The notes beneath the pieces were generated by a model, which saw nothing but the letters and a program-made list of their open reading frames with translations, was not told the DNA's origin and did no database searches. From the NCBI RefSeq assembly GCF_035222375.1, contig NC_085891.1:3286001-3350000 (forward strand): a DNA stretch of 64,000 bases, in the 5' to 3' direction. Positions 12,627-23,175 of the stretch are shown in pieces. Both the position numbers and the translations under genes were made by a program. Position 1 is the first letter of the stretch, and every line of letters begins with the position of its first letter. Source of the stretch: Podospora pseudocomata. Its lineage: Eukaryota > Ascomycota > Sordariomycetes > Sordariales > Podosporaceae.

Positions 12627-13602
12627 GGCTGGTAGGTTGTGTTGTTTTCCGAACTACAGGAAAATGGATAGAGATTGGGGACTCTGTTGGTTGTCCTAGA
12701 CAGGAAGCGGCGGTGGGCAATGCTGGATGCTGTCACGAGGGTGGGCTTCAACTTTTGTCCATTAATTGGTCGCTGGTGTTAAAGTGGGTTGGACGCGCCT
12801 TTTCGTGTGTCGCGTCTCGAGGCGCGTACCCCTGTTTGATTGGTGACAAGGGTCACTCAGCAACAAAGCTGGGATCAAACCGCCAAATTCAACGTCACTT
12901 ACACCAAAGACAGCAACATATGTGTGCCGTGTTCAACCACAACTTGCTATACTTACGTGAAGTTTTTCAGGATGGTATATTCATGTAGATTGCAGTTTCC
13001 TGAGTAACTTGAAGCCTCAATAACCAGAAGATCATGACATGGGTCCATGGTGATAGGACAATACCTTCAAGCTCGCGGTAGTTATATGTAGAGCTCTAGT
13101 GCACAAGCCTATCAGGTATTGTGTTCTGTTTTCTCTCTTTCAAAAGAGATTCATAACTCTCTTCTAAGCTTCTTTCACTTCCAAAAACCACAAGCATCCT
13201 GCTGTTCGAACTTCGAACTCTTGCACGACATTGATTATGGGGTGCAAGCCCAGTGCCGATCTATGGCCCCACCCGCACCCGTCTAGCTGGCCTTGGCAAT
13301 CCCGCCCGCCAAAGATTGACGCAAGTGGGCTGGACGGATAAAAAAAAATATGGACATCGAGGACCCGATAAGCCAGCACAGCTCAACCATCAGCCAACCC
13401 CCAACCTCGAGGGACCTTTGATCGATTGACCGAGTACTCTTGTCAAACTACCGGCCGAAACAAATTATCACGAAAATCTGTACGGCACAGGAACTCCAAG
13501 GATCGCTTTGCGCCAGAGTGTCAAGGAGCCAACGGGAGAGGACTTGGACGGAGTTATCAAACAAAGTAAAGTGCTGCGCATTGCGCACTAGATACCGCAG
13601 TC
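12627..13602. other. Divergent promoter region between POL1 and the PPR gene
   Basis: This roughly 1-kb region holds the promoters of two divergent genes. I see no credible open reading frame. The POL1-proximal part carries three ACGCG cores between 12793 and 12827. Confidence 0.65.
12793..12827. promoter_or_regulatory. Cluster of three MCB-like ACGCG cores upstream of POL1
   Basis: ACGCG occurs at 12793-12797 on the plus strand. Its reverse complement CGCGT is at 12811-12815 and 12823-12827. All lie within 35 bp and 167-201 bp upstream of the POL1 start. In yeasts ACGCG is the core bound by MBF/DSC1 (Mbp1-Swi6), which drives POL1 at G1/S. The fungal factor here is inferred. Confidence 0.5.
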
Positions 13603-15957
13603 ATGTTCGTCTGTCGATCATGCATCATCAACATGGGCGGGATGCGCCCCCCAATACTGCTCGAATCAAGGCTCTTGCGCCCTCTGCAACTAGCCATCCG
13701 CAACCCCAGTTCTGCCCGCCGCAAATATTCAATACACAAGTCCCTCGCCGAAGCGTATGGCGTCAATCGAAGAGACCTGGAAAAAGGGTTGGAGCAGGTC
13801 AAGGGCTGGATAGGGGTGGATGTGCCAGCAGAGATGGTTCTTGACCAGAACGAGATCCGAGCAGCGTTAGGAGAGGATGGCAGGCGGAACGGGCCCTACG
13901 TGCGAGAAAAAGAGAAGCAGGCTCTCCGACGACCGAAGAAGCTCAAAATGCGGGAGGCCATGAGATCCAATGCCGAATGGGAAACGAGTTCCGAACCGCC
14001 TCAGTCCAGCGTTCTTACAACCGAGGATATTGAGGAGGCGTTGAAGCAGGCGCAAGAATCAGAGGAACCAAAAGTTGCCAGTACGCCCGAGGAATCATTC
14101 CGAAATTCGTACCCGAGCAACAAGGAGCTCACGGATACTGGATCTGAAGAATTGCCCAGTCAACAATTGCTCAAGGTTAAAAAGGTCGCCAAGAAGCATC
14201 TCCAGTACCTCAAAGACCCCCTTCACATCGGCAACCACGTCAAGAAAGCACTCGCTGCCGGCAACTGGGACGAGGCCCTCATGATGACCCGTATGGCCTC
14301 GGTGGATACCAAGGTTGAGGTGTCCTGGAACCACCTGATCGACTATCAACTGGACAAGGGGCGCCTCCAGGCTGCCATCAAGACTTTCAATGAAATGAAA
14401 AAGCGAGGACAAAGGCCAAACGCAAGAACATACACTGTTCTTTTCAGAGGCTGTGCTGCCTCGGCGCATCCCAAGACAGCAGTGGCCGAAGCCACAAAGA
14501 TCTACCGCTCCATGCTCAGCAAACACCAAGTCGGAGGCATGACACTCGAGCCGACAACCATTCACATGAATGCGGTCCTTGACGTCTGCGGGCGAGCAAA
14601 CGATCTCGACAGCATGTTTCAAATTCTTGAAACCGCCAATAACGGTTTGAGAAGCCCCGACTCGATCACGTTTACCATCGTGTTGAACGCCCTGAGATTC
14701 GAGGTCAAATCACACACATACAAGTTTTCCGAGTTTTCGGATGCCCAGATCAGACGAAATGTGGAGCAGTCCATCCAGAAAGCGAGAGTAGTCTGGGAGG
14801 ACGTGGTGGCGAGATGGAGAAGCGGCAGGCTCATCATGGATGAGCAGCTGGTGTTGGCCATGAGCCAAGTTTTGTTGCCGGGTGACAAGAAGGAGAAGGG
14901 GAGCATTTTTGATCTCTTGAAACAGACCATGTTGCTCCCGGTGCCAGATTCCATCAGCAGGAAGCTTCGTCGGGCAACACAAGCGCGAGAGCAAAGGGCG
15001 GCAGAGCAAGCAGCACGGGAGCAAGAGGAGGAGGGTTTGGAGGAAGAAGAGGTTGACGAAGTTGGAAAGGCCCCTCCCCCGCCCGCCTTGAGGGCAGGTC
15101 TTGCCAGGACAGGACCGGCTGCCACGATTCAATACGCCAACCCGGGACGACAAACGTTGACATTGGTCATGGAGGTTCTTTCTGATCTGAAGCAGACAGC
15201 GATTGCGCCAAAGTACTGGGAGTATATGACTGAGATGCTCGAGATCGAGCCCGATCACATCAACTACAACACATACCTCAAGTGCTTGCGAGTTGGTCAT
15301 GCATCAGGTGAGGTGGCCAAAATCATTGCCTCTTACCCTCCGAGTATGCTCAACCGAGTGACTTTCCGTCTCGGTATGAACTCGTGCGTCAACGACCGGA
15401 ACAACACCAACGTCTTTGACAACGGAACGAAAATCATCGACATCATGCTCAAGGAGCTGAAGAAGCCCGATCTTTTGACCATGCGTCTGTACCTGCACTT
15501 GGCGCGTATCGCCAAGACCAAGTTCCGAAAGCAGGATATTGAGACCAGATATCAGTACGGAGAGCAGATTAGCAACACCATCCTCCGGCTTTTCCCAGTG
15601 TTGAACACACACGCGAGGACCCTGGCCTGGTCGGAGGAGCCGACAAAGTCTCCGCTGGAAGCGCTCGAAGCCAACAAGGAAGAGGTAAAGGAGGCGATGG
15701 CTACTGCACGGCATATGATCTCGGCCATTGATGTGGCTTGTCATGAGAGGCTTGTGAGACCGGCGGTGGCGAAGCAGCTTATGGGGAAGAGGAGGAGTCT
15801 CAGTATTATGATTGAAGGGTTTTTGGAGAGGTTATATCCAGAGAGGCGAGCAGGGCGGCAGAACCCAAGCCCAGATCTGAAGGATGAAGACTGGGTAAAG
15901 AATGCGAGTACTGATGAGATCACGGAGGATGTAAAGGAGAATTGGAGGTGGGAATAA
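13603..15957 (+). CDS. Mitochondrial pentatricopeptide-repeat (PPR) protein
   Basis: This intronless gene encodes 784 residues. The N terminus (MFVCRSCIINMGG, then Arg-rich SSARRKYSIHKSL) looks like a mitochondrial targeting sequence. From about residue 205 onward there are helical repeat units of PPR type, such as SWNHLIDYQLDKGRLQAAIK, FNEMKKRGQRPNARTYTVLF and AVLDVCGRANDLDSMFQILE-like blocks. A Glu/Gln/Arg-rich coiled segment follows (about residues 465-500), then a second repeat block to the end. PPR proteins bind mitochondrial RNA and act in processing, stability or translation. Candidates include Ccm1/Dmr1-type or mitoribosome-associated factors, but I cannot choose, so no symbol is given. 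It is divergent from POL1. Confidence 0.8.
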   Translation: MFVCRSCIINMGGMRPPILLESRLLRPLQLAIRNPSSARRKYSIHKSLAEAYGVNRRDLEKGLEQVKGWIGVDVPAEMVLDQNEIRAALGEDGRRNGPYVREKEKQALRRPKKLKMREAMRSNAEWETSSEPPQSSVLTTEDIEEALKQAQESEEPKVASTPEESFRNSYPSNKELTDTGSEELPSQQLLKVKKVAKKHLQYLKDPLHIGNHVKKALAAGNWDEALMMTRMASVDTKVEVSWNHLIDYQLDKGRLQAAIKTFNEMKKRGQRPNARTYTVLFRGCAASAHPKTAVAEATKIYRSMLSKHQVGGMTLEPTTIHMNAVLDVCGRANDLDSMFQILETANNGLRSPDSITFTIVLNALRFEVKSHTYKFSEFSDAQIRRNVEQSIQKARVVWEDVVARWRSGRLIMDEQLVLAMSQVLLPGDKKEKGSIFDLLKQTMLLPVPDSISRKLRRATQAREQRAAEQAAREQEEEGLEEEEVDEVGKAPPPPALRAGLARTGPAATIQYANPGRQTLTLVMEVLSDLKQTAIAPKYWEYMTEMLEIEPDHINYNTYLKCLRVGHASGEVAKIIASYPPSMLNRVTFRLGMNSCVNDRNNTNVFDNGTKIIDIMLKELKKPDLLTMRLYLHLARIAKTKFRKQDIETRYQYGEQISNTILRLFPVLNTHARTLAWSEEPTKSPLEALEANKEEVKEAMATARHMISAIDVACHERLVRPAVAKQLMGKRRSLSIMIEGFLERLYPERRAGRQNPSPDLKDEDWVKNASTDEITEDVKENWRWE

Positions 15958-16521
15958 GTAAGGGGTTGTGAGAGGCTCGTGGTGTCTCTGTGTATAGTTA
16001 GCAAACATACGGATGTACGATGTTGGCGTATAAGACTATTTGCTGCAAGTATCTCGATGGACTAATCTAATCAACCGAGATGTCTTTGAACCAAGAATTG
16101 CAGTTTGGTGCTCTGAAGCATGTTACCCTCATACAGCCTACGACTTGAAGGTCTGTTAGCTCGGGCGCTCGGACCGGTAACTTAAATAACCATGCCTTTT
16201 GGCTTATAATAACTACAACGAAGCGGGAAAATTGGTAAAATAGGTGAATAAAGGCCCTCGAGTTTGGCAATACCCTTTTTTCCGCGTAAACATTGGTGGT
16301 TGTAGAGGAAAGTTGTGAAGTTGTTAAAGACGGCCCCACTTTAACAAACTTTCAGGGATTGGAGTGTATAGTGAAGACTTGGGTTTGACATTGGCACGTG
16401 CGCAAGTGAAGGCCAGCTCCACCGACACGCTCGGGCCCTGCGCCCGGTTGAACGCGCTCCAAAGCGCGATGCAGTGGGTGCAACTTGGAGCTGGCATACG
16501 AAATCACCCAGCAACTTCGAG
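15958..16521. other. Intergenic spacer, tandem genes
   Basis: This 0.56-kb gap lies between the PPR gene and the following RRM gene, both on the plus strand. It must contain the end of one and the promoter of the other. I see no coding sequence and no motif I can name. Confidence 0.6.
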
Positions 16522-17657
16522 ATGGCTCCCACCAAGGATACTGTCAAAGTCGCAAGCGACTTTGAAAAAATCATTCAGGACGGTAAGAGTATTTGCGTCA
16601 AAGGTTTTGATGACGAGTTCTAACCATCCCTCTTGTTGGCCACAGGTCGCGCCAGAAAGAAGAACGAGGCGCTCGCTGCCAAAATCTTTAGTACAGGTCG
16701 TCGCTCGAGCACTTCCGGTTCGAATGGCAGTGCTCCCAAGGTCGCCGCACCTGGCGGGACTCTCGCCAGCCGTGCTGGTGTGAAGAAGGTTCGATCTCTT
16801 CGTTTATTTTACACCTGCGGCTCCTATTCTGACCATATTAGCAACCTCCCAAGGGCCCCCGGCATAGTACCGGCAACATCAACGGTGAATGGACTCACGA
16901 TCTCCACACCCAACCTCCGAAAGGGCCCAAGGCCATGAACGGCAATACCTCCTCTCTCGCCACCCGCATCACGAACCCCAATGCGCCCCCATCACACGCA
17001 CCCACCGGCCCCCGTGCGAAACGTCGCGCCGCGCAGATAGCGAATGGCTTGGAAAGATCGGGATTTCAGGTCCAGCCACCCTCAGGCCCCAAGCCACCCT
17101 CAGGTCCCAAGCAAAAGCAGAAGCCGATTCCCACTGGTCCCTCTGCCAACAACAACGCATTCAACAAAGGCCTCAGCATCCGTGGTCTTGCTGGGCCCTA
17201 TGTCGTCATGGCCCAAAACTTCGCCCCAGGCACTACCGCGGCCGATATCGAGTCTGCCATGACCCCTGTTGGTGGAATTATTACATCGTGCCGGATACTC
17301 AAACAGAGCCCGATCGTCATCGCCGAAATCATCTTCGAAAGCAAGGAGGGTGCCGATAATGCTATTGCCATGTTCGACAAACAAACAGCCGATGGGAGGG
17401 TTCTGAGCGTTTACCACAAAGTGCCGAATGTTCGCGCCCCTCACACCAGCAGTCAGAATAACCGAAACAGCGGTTACGATGAGGACGATAGCGTTGTCGA
17501 CGGTAGGTGGGGGTTTGAAGAGCCCATGCAGGTTGACTCTAATGGATCATCCTCTGGTGGCAACGGCAAGCCACCTCCTACTGGACCGAGCCTGTACTCT
17601 GATAGCTTGGTTAGTAAGGCCAACACCAACCGATGGGGCAGGGGTTTCAGAAGATGA
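16522..17657 (+). CDS. Small RRM-domain RNA-binding protein
   Basis: The model has exons 16522-16582, 16646-16788 and 16842-17657, giving 339 residues. The start MAPTKDTVKVASDFEKIIQ is followed by a basic segment (GRARKKNEALAAKIFSTGRR), the short motif TLASRAGVKK, and a repeated QPPKGP element (two copies flanking NINGEWTHDLHT). An RRM fold spans about residues 190-280: YVVMAQNFAPGTTAADIESAM as RNP2 region, then IVIAEIIFESKEGADNAIAM as RNP1 region, with the aromatic residues of RNP1 poorly conserved. The C terminus is low complexity (Gly/Ser/Pro/Asn). I recognise this as an ascomycete RRM family, but I cannot name a characterised orthologue. RNA binding is family-level inference. Confidence 0.75.
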
Positions 17658-20201
17658 ATAAACCCGAGAGAAGGAGCAGCAAAAACGCGAGGATCTGTAT
17701 CATATGTTTAGCCGACCTCCCCCGACATCACATGGCAACGCCATCTTCCTCTCCAATTATTGCTACGAGTGACGAGTTGGAGGTTGATATTCCTTGGCCA
17801 GTCTTCTCAGGGGCGGACAAGGCTGGCATCATGAGGGGCAGAGGATGGGTTGGGAGGGAGTTTTGGCTTTATAAGACCTACGATGGGACAAATAGTCGCA
17901 AAGACTGTCCCTGCAAAGCATGCAACGAAGCAGAGCAAGCGCGAGGATTTATTCATGGCTATGCAACAGTCACAAAGGATATGGGGGTATAACATGGGAT
18001 GAGGGCATTGGGACAAGGAGGAAAAAGAAGGGGACTGGCATGGCGTTGGAGGGCGTTTTTCTGCTTTTTCTTTCTGCTGGTAACCCCTCTGCCCCCGACA
18101 TGGATAGCTCTTATTACTTTGAGCTTGCCTCGATCAATGATAGCAAATGTAGATAATCAGTGTGAAGCGGTTGTGGGGTAATGATTTGGGTGGACAATTC
18201 AATATATTACAGCTGTTCTTCAAGCTTCATTATTTACATAGTTACCTTCATTTATGACGACTAACTACCATCTTTACAACCCATCCAGCCGAAAGGCATA
18301 CCGTTGCCGTTGGCTATCAATACTTGGGATCTTTCCATAACGTACCTCATATCCAAATATCTTGTCGAATTTACAGGCATATAATTGTCTACTCACGATG
18401 ACCCAGTATTAACTTGGCCACCATGCTAACTTTGGCATTCTTCTCTTTTTTGTTGTCGGACCTCCCTTTTCCACTTGTATAGTTACGGCTGTCTGTCTTT
18501 AGGTGCATGACAGAGATACTCATAGGGAGACTTACCACCCAGATTTAAAAACAAGACTGCCACTCATGTGATATGCCTGTGAGGTCACAACAGCTGCCCC
18601 ATATGTGTAAGCCTTCCTCCATTTCCCACTCACGACATTTTGACTGGATGCTGGGTGGGGATGGTGGTGATGGTGGTGGTAGGGGTGATGGTAGGGGTGG
18701 AGTATTGATGAGGAAATCTTGGGGTGGTTGTCTTTGATTTAGTTACTTCAGGACAAGCGGAGAGGACTGGGTCTTTTGGAGGGTTTTATTCGAGTTGGTT
18801 GGGGGAGCGGTTGGGGGTGGTTTTTTTATCCATTCAGAACAGCTGTCACATTTTCCTGTAGTACCTAACTTTAACCTGCTGTCTTGGTAAGTATTTTACA
18901 CCGAGATATACACATCTTCTCTGCAAATATTTTCCTACATCCTCAAAGTTATATACACACATTCTCTCCTACACAAAAGATATGTCAAAAGCAACAGTAA
19001 ACAAAGCAACTCGGACATATAAATCTAGATTCGATCTCAAAAGATGCAAAAAGCTATCAGCATCCCACAATATACATGACAAGATAGGCATGTAGCTCAC
19101 CTCATAAACTCACTACCCACCTAACCTCACTCTCACCCCCTTTATTCCCCCACCCCTTCACTAATCACCATGTACCCCGGACATCTTTCATCCTACATCC
19201 CACCCGACCCCTATAGACTTATCACCACGCAAAACATCACATCATTTCATCAAAAAAAAGTAATTTCGCAAGAAAAAAAAACGTTGGCTAATTACACAAG
19301 ACAAGAAAACCCATCCCTCCCACGACCACAACCTCCCAGACATCATAGAGCCACCACACTCAAGTAAAGAAACCATTTCAAGAGCAACCTCCCAACCACA
19401 AAACATCCCCAAGCCACCTCAATACCAACAACCCCCCTTCTCCTCACATCAACAACCAGCACTAACACAAATCTTCAGCAGACAAAAAAAGCGCAAGCAA
19501 GTCAACTTCAAAGCGGGGTAGAATGTGCTGTGCTCTCTGTGTGTGTGACTGTGACTGTGAACATAATGGTATAAAAGGACAGGGAAGTACAAAAAGTTTA
19601 AAAAAAAGCAAAAGAAAAAGAAAAGCCAAAGTGCGTTTCATGCCTGCTGCCTGCTTCTCTTGCTTTCTCTTGCCCTCGCCCCCTTCCTTCCCTGCCGCTG
19701 TCCCTGCTTGAAATTCCTTCTGCTTTATCCATTCCCTCCCTCTTCGCTTCCTTCCTCGCTTGCTCCTCGTAATTCTTTCCCATGTTTCTCCCTGGTTGTA
19801 ATCGTTGATGGCTGGGTCGCCGCAGCGTTTCGTAGTCAACAACAGAGTGTAGTTCTGTATACCTCACGCTGTCCATGTGGGCGTACCAGGTCTTCTGAAT
19901 GCAATAAGGGAGGGGGGCTAATAAGACGCCATGATATCCGGCGCTTGCTGTCAATCTCGGCTTTTGCGACTCCGGTCGATCGGCCATGCATCCTGCCTTT
20001 GGCTAATTTGTAACAATCTTTCCACATTGCGCTCCAGAAACAATGTTTGGCTGTTGGGAGATCAAGACCCACGACATGCGTCCAAAGGAGCCGCATGTCA
20101 AAACCATCCGCTGCATGTAGCAAACTCCAACGCCCCCCTGCCCAGCATAGGTCCATGGCTGCGCCCATCTATCCAACTTGTGGCTTGACTGGTTGGTGAA
20201 A
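17658..20201. other. Long convergent non-coding region (2.5 kb)
   Basis: This is the longest gap in the window and lies between the 3' ends of the RRM gene and YAK1. No open reading frame here looks real. It contains a G-rich, GGTGGT/GGGGTGATGG-type stretch at about 18656-18700, AT-rich and C-rich blocks after 18840, and a pyrimidine-rich stretch near 19640-19760. It may hold long 3' untranslated regions or a non-coding transcript. RNA data would be needed to say which. Confidence 0.5.
18656..18700 (+). repeat. Imperfect G-rich GGTGGT/GGGGTGATGG simple repeat
   Basis: The plus strand is built from short units such as GGTGGTGATGGTGGTGG followed by two GGGGTGATGG/GGGGTGG units. It is a low-complexity tract in a non-coding region. 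The G runs could support a quadruplex, but that is untested. Confidence 0.5.
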
Positions 20202-23175
20202 TCAGTGCCAGGGGCTCTGGTTATTCCCCATGAACCCTTCCTCGAGTGTTCGCTCCTCCAGGTTGCGGATGAAGTTGCGTCCTGGCTGCTGGGCGCGACT
20301 GCCTCTTCTGCCTGTCCTGGTCGATGGCCCGCCCTGGTCCATGCCCACCAAGCCATCAGGAGGTGGTGGATAATAGGCAGGACTTGGCTGTAATCGAATC
20401 GGCTGGCTTGGGTCGAGGTGGCTGGCCACCCTTTGAATGGCAGCGGGAATACCGCTTTGTTGCTGCTCCATGGTCGAGGCACGCGGTCTGGGTTGTTGTT
20501 GCTGACGGTTTTGCTGCGAATACATATTGGCCTGTGGAATACCGCCGGCAGCATAGTTTGCTGGCGGCATTTGGGCAGGCGGTTGTTGTACGCCCATCTG
20601 GCCGTACCCGCTCGGTTGGCTGGCATATGCAGGTGGCGCGCCGGTATGTGACCCGCTAGGAGAATACATGGTGTTGTTGGAGTACAAAGGTGGTTGCTGT
20701 GGATGCACTGGTTGTTGATACTGCGGTGCACCCATAGACCCGTATGCTCCCTGCGCCGCCGAGCTGGCCTGAGCCTGAGCCTGCGCTTGCTGTGCCCTCT
20801 GCTTGCTCAGAGCTTCGGCCTGAATCTGCTGCGTCGTGCCTGGGGCAGGCGATCTGTTCAGGGCGCTAGACTTGAGGTTCATTGGCGGCACAAACTGGCC
20901 GGTATACTTTTGTTGGGTGATGAAAGGGTGCAGTTTCGCTTGCTGTGGCGACCATCTCTCGAGTGGGTTGATCGTCAAGAGGCCCCTGACAAAGTCGATG
21001 AACGCGATGCGGTTATTCATCTCTGCAAAATCCAAGTCAGCCTTTTCCCCCCTCGCCTGCGTATAGGCTCCAACATACCTCTATCAATCTCCGACTGCTT
21101 CATGTTCTTTCGGGGCATTGGATACGACTTGATAATCTCAGGCAGCGTGTTCGCCTGGAAATACTTCTTGCTGGGCTGCTCCTTGGTGTTGTGCTCCCGG
21201 GAATACTGCTCCATGCTCTTCAGGTGATATGTCCGCCTGCCAAAATCATCCTGTCTCTTCTCGAAGAAATCACCAGCTTGTTTGCCCACCTCGATCATCC
21301 AGTTTGGTGGATTTCCAAGCATCTCAACGATCCGCGAAACCTGGTTGTACTCGGAGGATCCTGGGAACAAGGGTAGACCCAGGAACAGCTCGACCACGAT
21401 GCACCCCAGCGACCACATATCGATTGCTGACGAATATGGTAAGCCTAGTAGAACTTCGGGTGATCGGTAGAAACGCGACTGGATGTACGTGTACACAGTC
21501 TGACGCTCGTCGCAGGCGGAGCCAAAGTCAATAATCTTGATAATCGGGCTCTCGAGGTTTTTCAGCAGGATGTTTTCGGGTTTGAGATCGCAATGAATCA
21601 GCCGCGCCTTGTTGAGCAGCGTAAGCCCGTTAAGCAGCTGCTGGGCAAAGACTCGGACCAGCGTCGTGCTCAACCCGCGGAACTGGTTCTGTTTGATGAG
21701 CTCGTACAAGTTGACGCTCAACAGCTCGAAGACCAAGCACAGATGCTGCCTGTGAATGAATGTATCCTTGAGCCGGAGCAGATGATGATCGTCGTTCTTG
21801 TCGAGCTTGGTGTTGAGCTGCCAGCCGCGATTAGAACACAAGATCAGCTCTGTGAGGGAGATAGACCTACCAAGTCAAGCACAGACACCTCCATCATACT
21901 TTGGTTGAAGTAGGCGGTCCGGTTCTTGATCACCTTGACAGCCACGACCTCTTGGGTCTTGAGGTTTTGGCACTTGACAACCTGGCCGAAAGTACCTTGG
22001 CCAAGAACATCCAAAATCAAGTAACGGTTCCTGACCCTCGCAGTTAGCTTTCGCTTCAACCTCTATCCCAATCAAGACTCCAACATACTTGTGCCCGGCT
22101 TCCTCAGAGCCCAGGATATCGTTGACATAGAGGATATAGTCACTATCCTCGTTATCAAACCCATCGTTCTTCACACCCTTGCTCGGTTTCGTCAGGACAC
22201 GGCGGGGATTCCGTGCCGAAGAGTACTTGAAACTGGGATTGCAAATCTGGTACGTGGCTGGAAGGTGCGCCGTGAGAGCTTGGAGAGGCTGTTGAGAAGT
22301 GTCAGTACATACGTCACCGGCATGGGTTCAAAATCTCGGCAATCTGGACGTACACTGATGAAGCCTCCCTCAGGGTTGGCTCTCCGGAACGGCGGCTGTG
22401 CGCTGATCTTGGGCTTCAGGTCAGATGGCCCTCGGATCTTCCTGAACTCGGGCACCGGGCCCTTGTCGTGCAATTGCATGGCTTGTTGGGGGACACGCTT
22501 GGGAGACTTGGGATCCATGTAAGAACCGTCCATGGCCGAGATGTTATTCGACGGCGAGTAGTTGTCTGGAATGGAGGAGTAGGGGTTTAAAGGAGGTAGC
22601 TGGGAGGCGGTTTGGCGACTACTGTTATAGTACGGGTTCTGCGGGGCATAGTCCGACGACCGGGTCGGCGACTGTCGTTGCTGGGGCTGCGCATACTGGC
22701 TACCTCCAGTTGACTTGTATGGTGATGTAGGAGACAAGACTTCCATGGGTGAGTATCGTTGCGCAGCGGTCGAGGGCTCTTGCTGCAAGTTCGCGGCTCG
22801 TCCACCAGAGAGGTGGTGGGAATGATGGGGGCGCAGGGGATACTTGACGCTGGAATTGACGCCGGAGTAGCCATCATGGGCATCCTGCATGGCGACGTCT
22901 CCGTTGCCGTCGCGAATCTGGGGACTGGTCATGGGCGAAGACGATGAAGATGCCTGCTGCACCTGCTGCTGCTGCTGCTGCTGTTGTTGTTGTTGTTGCG
23001 GGTTTAAGCCGCCTTGGTACTGGTCATACTTGAAGCCGGCTGGAGGTTGCGCCGCGGGCTGTCCATTGCTGGAGTACTCTCTGGGCGACATCTGGCTGGA
23101 GCCGTTGTATCGTCGTGAACCGCCAGCGCTGGTCGGCTCGGTGTATGACTGCCACTGCTCCATGGCTGCGGGCAC
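20202..23175 (-). CDS. YAK1: YAK1 dual-specificity (DYRK family) protein kinase
   Basis: Exons on the minus strand are 22354-23175, 22089-22288, 21871-22030, 21079-21817 and 20202-21022, giving 913 residues. After a Gln/Ser/Pro-rich N terminus with a polyglutamine run comes the conserved DYRK box (PLQALTAHLPATY, NPSFKYSSARNPRRVLTKPS, SDYILYVNDILG). The kinase domain follows with glycine loop LGQGTFGQVVKC, ATP lysine in VAVKVIKNR, catalytic loop HCDLKPENILL, DFGSACDE, and the autophosphorylation motif YTYIQSRFYRSPEVLLG. The C terminus is Gln/Pro-rich. Yak1 is a stress and nutrient kinase that antagonises TOR/PKA growth signalling. The splice between HK and NRYLILDV and between VLDL and LNTKLD restores the domain exactly. 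Met residues at 23175 and 23163 are both possible starts. Confidence 0.95.
22964..22997 (-). repeat. CAG/CAA trinucleotide repeat encoding polyglutamine in YAK1
   Basis: The coding strand is a run of CAA codons followed by CAG codons that gives about twelve glutamines in the disordered N terminus. The mixed codon use suggests slow, interrupted repeat growth. Confidence 0.85.

Noticed and set aside
12268-12751. POL1 second-exon frame stays open upstream through the intron to 12751
   Set aside because: The intron is 67 bp, so keeping it would shift the frame against the true first exon, which has the family start MSRAGSKRDKFAEL.
19598-20731. Several open frames downstream of YAK1 and over its last exon
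   Set aside because: They are low complexity or antisense or in another frame, with no domain signal and no supporting splice sites.
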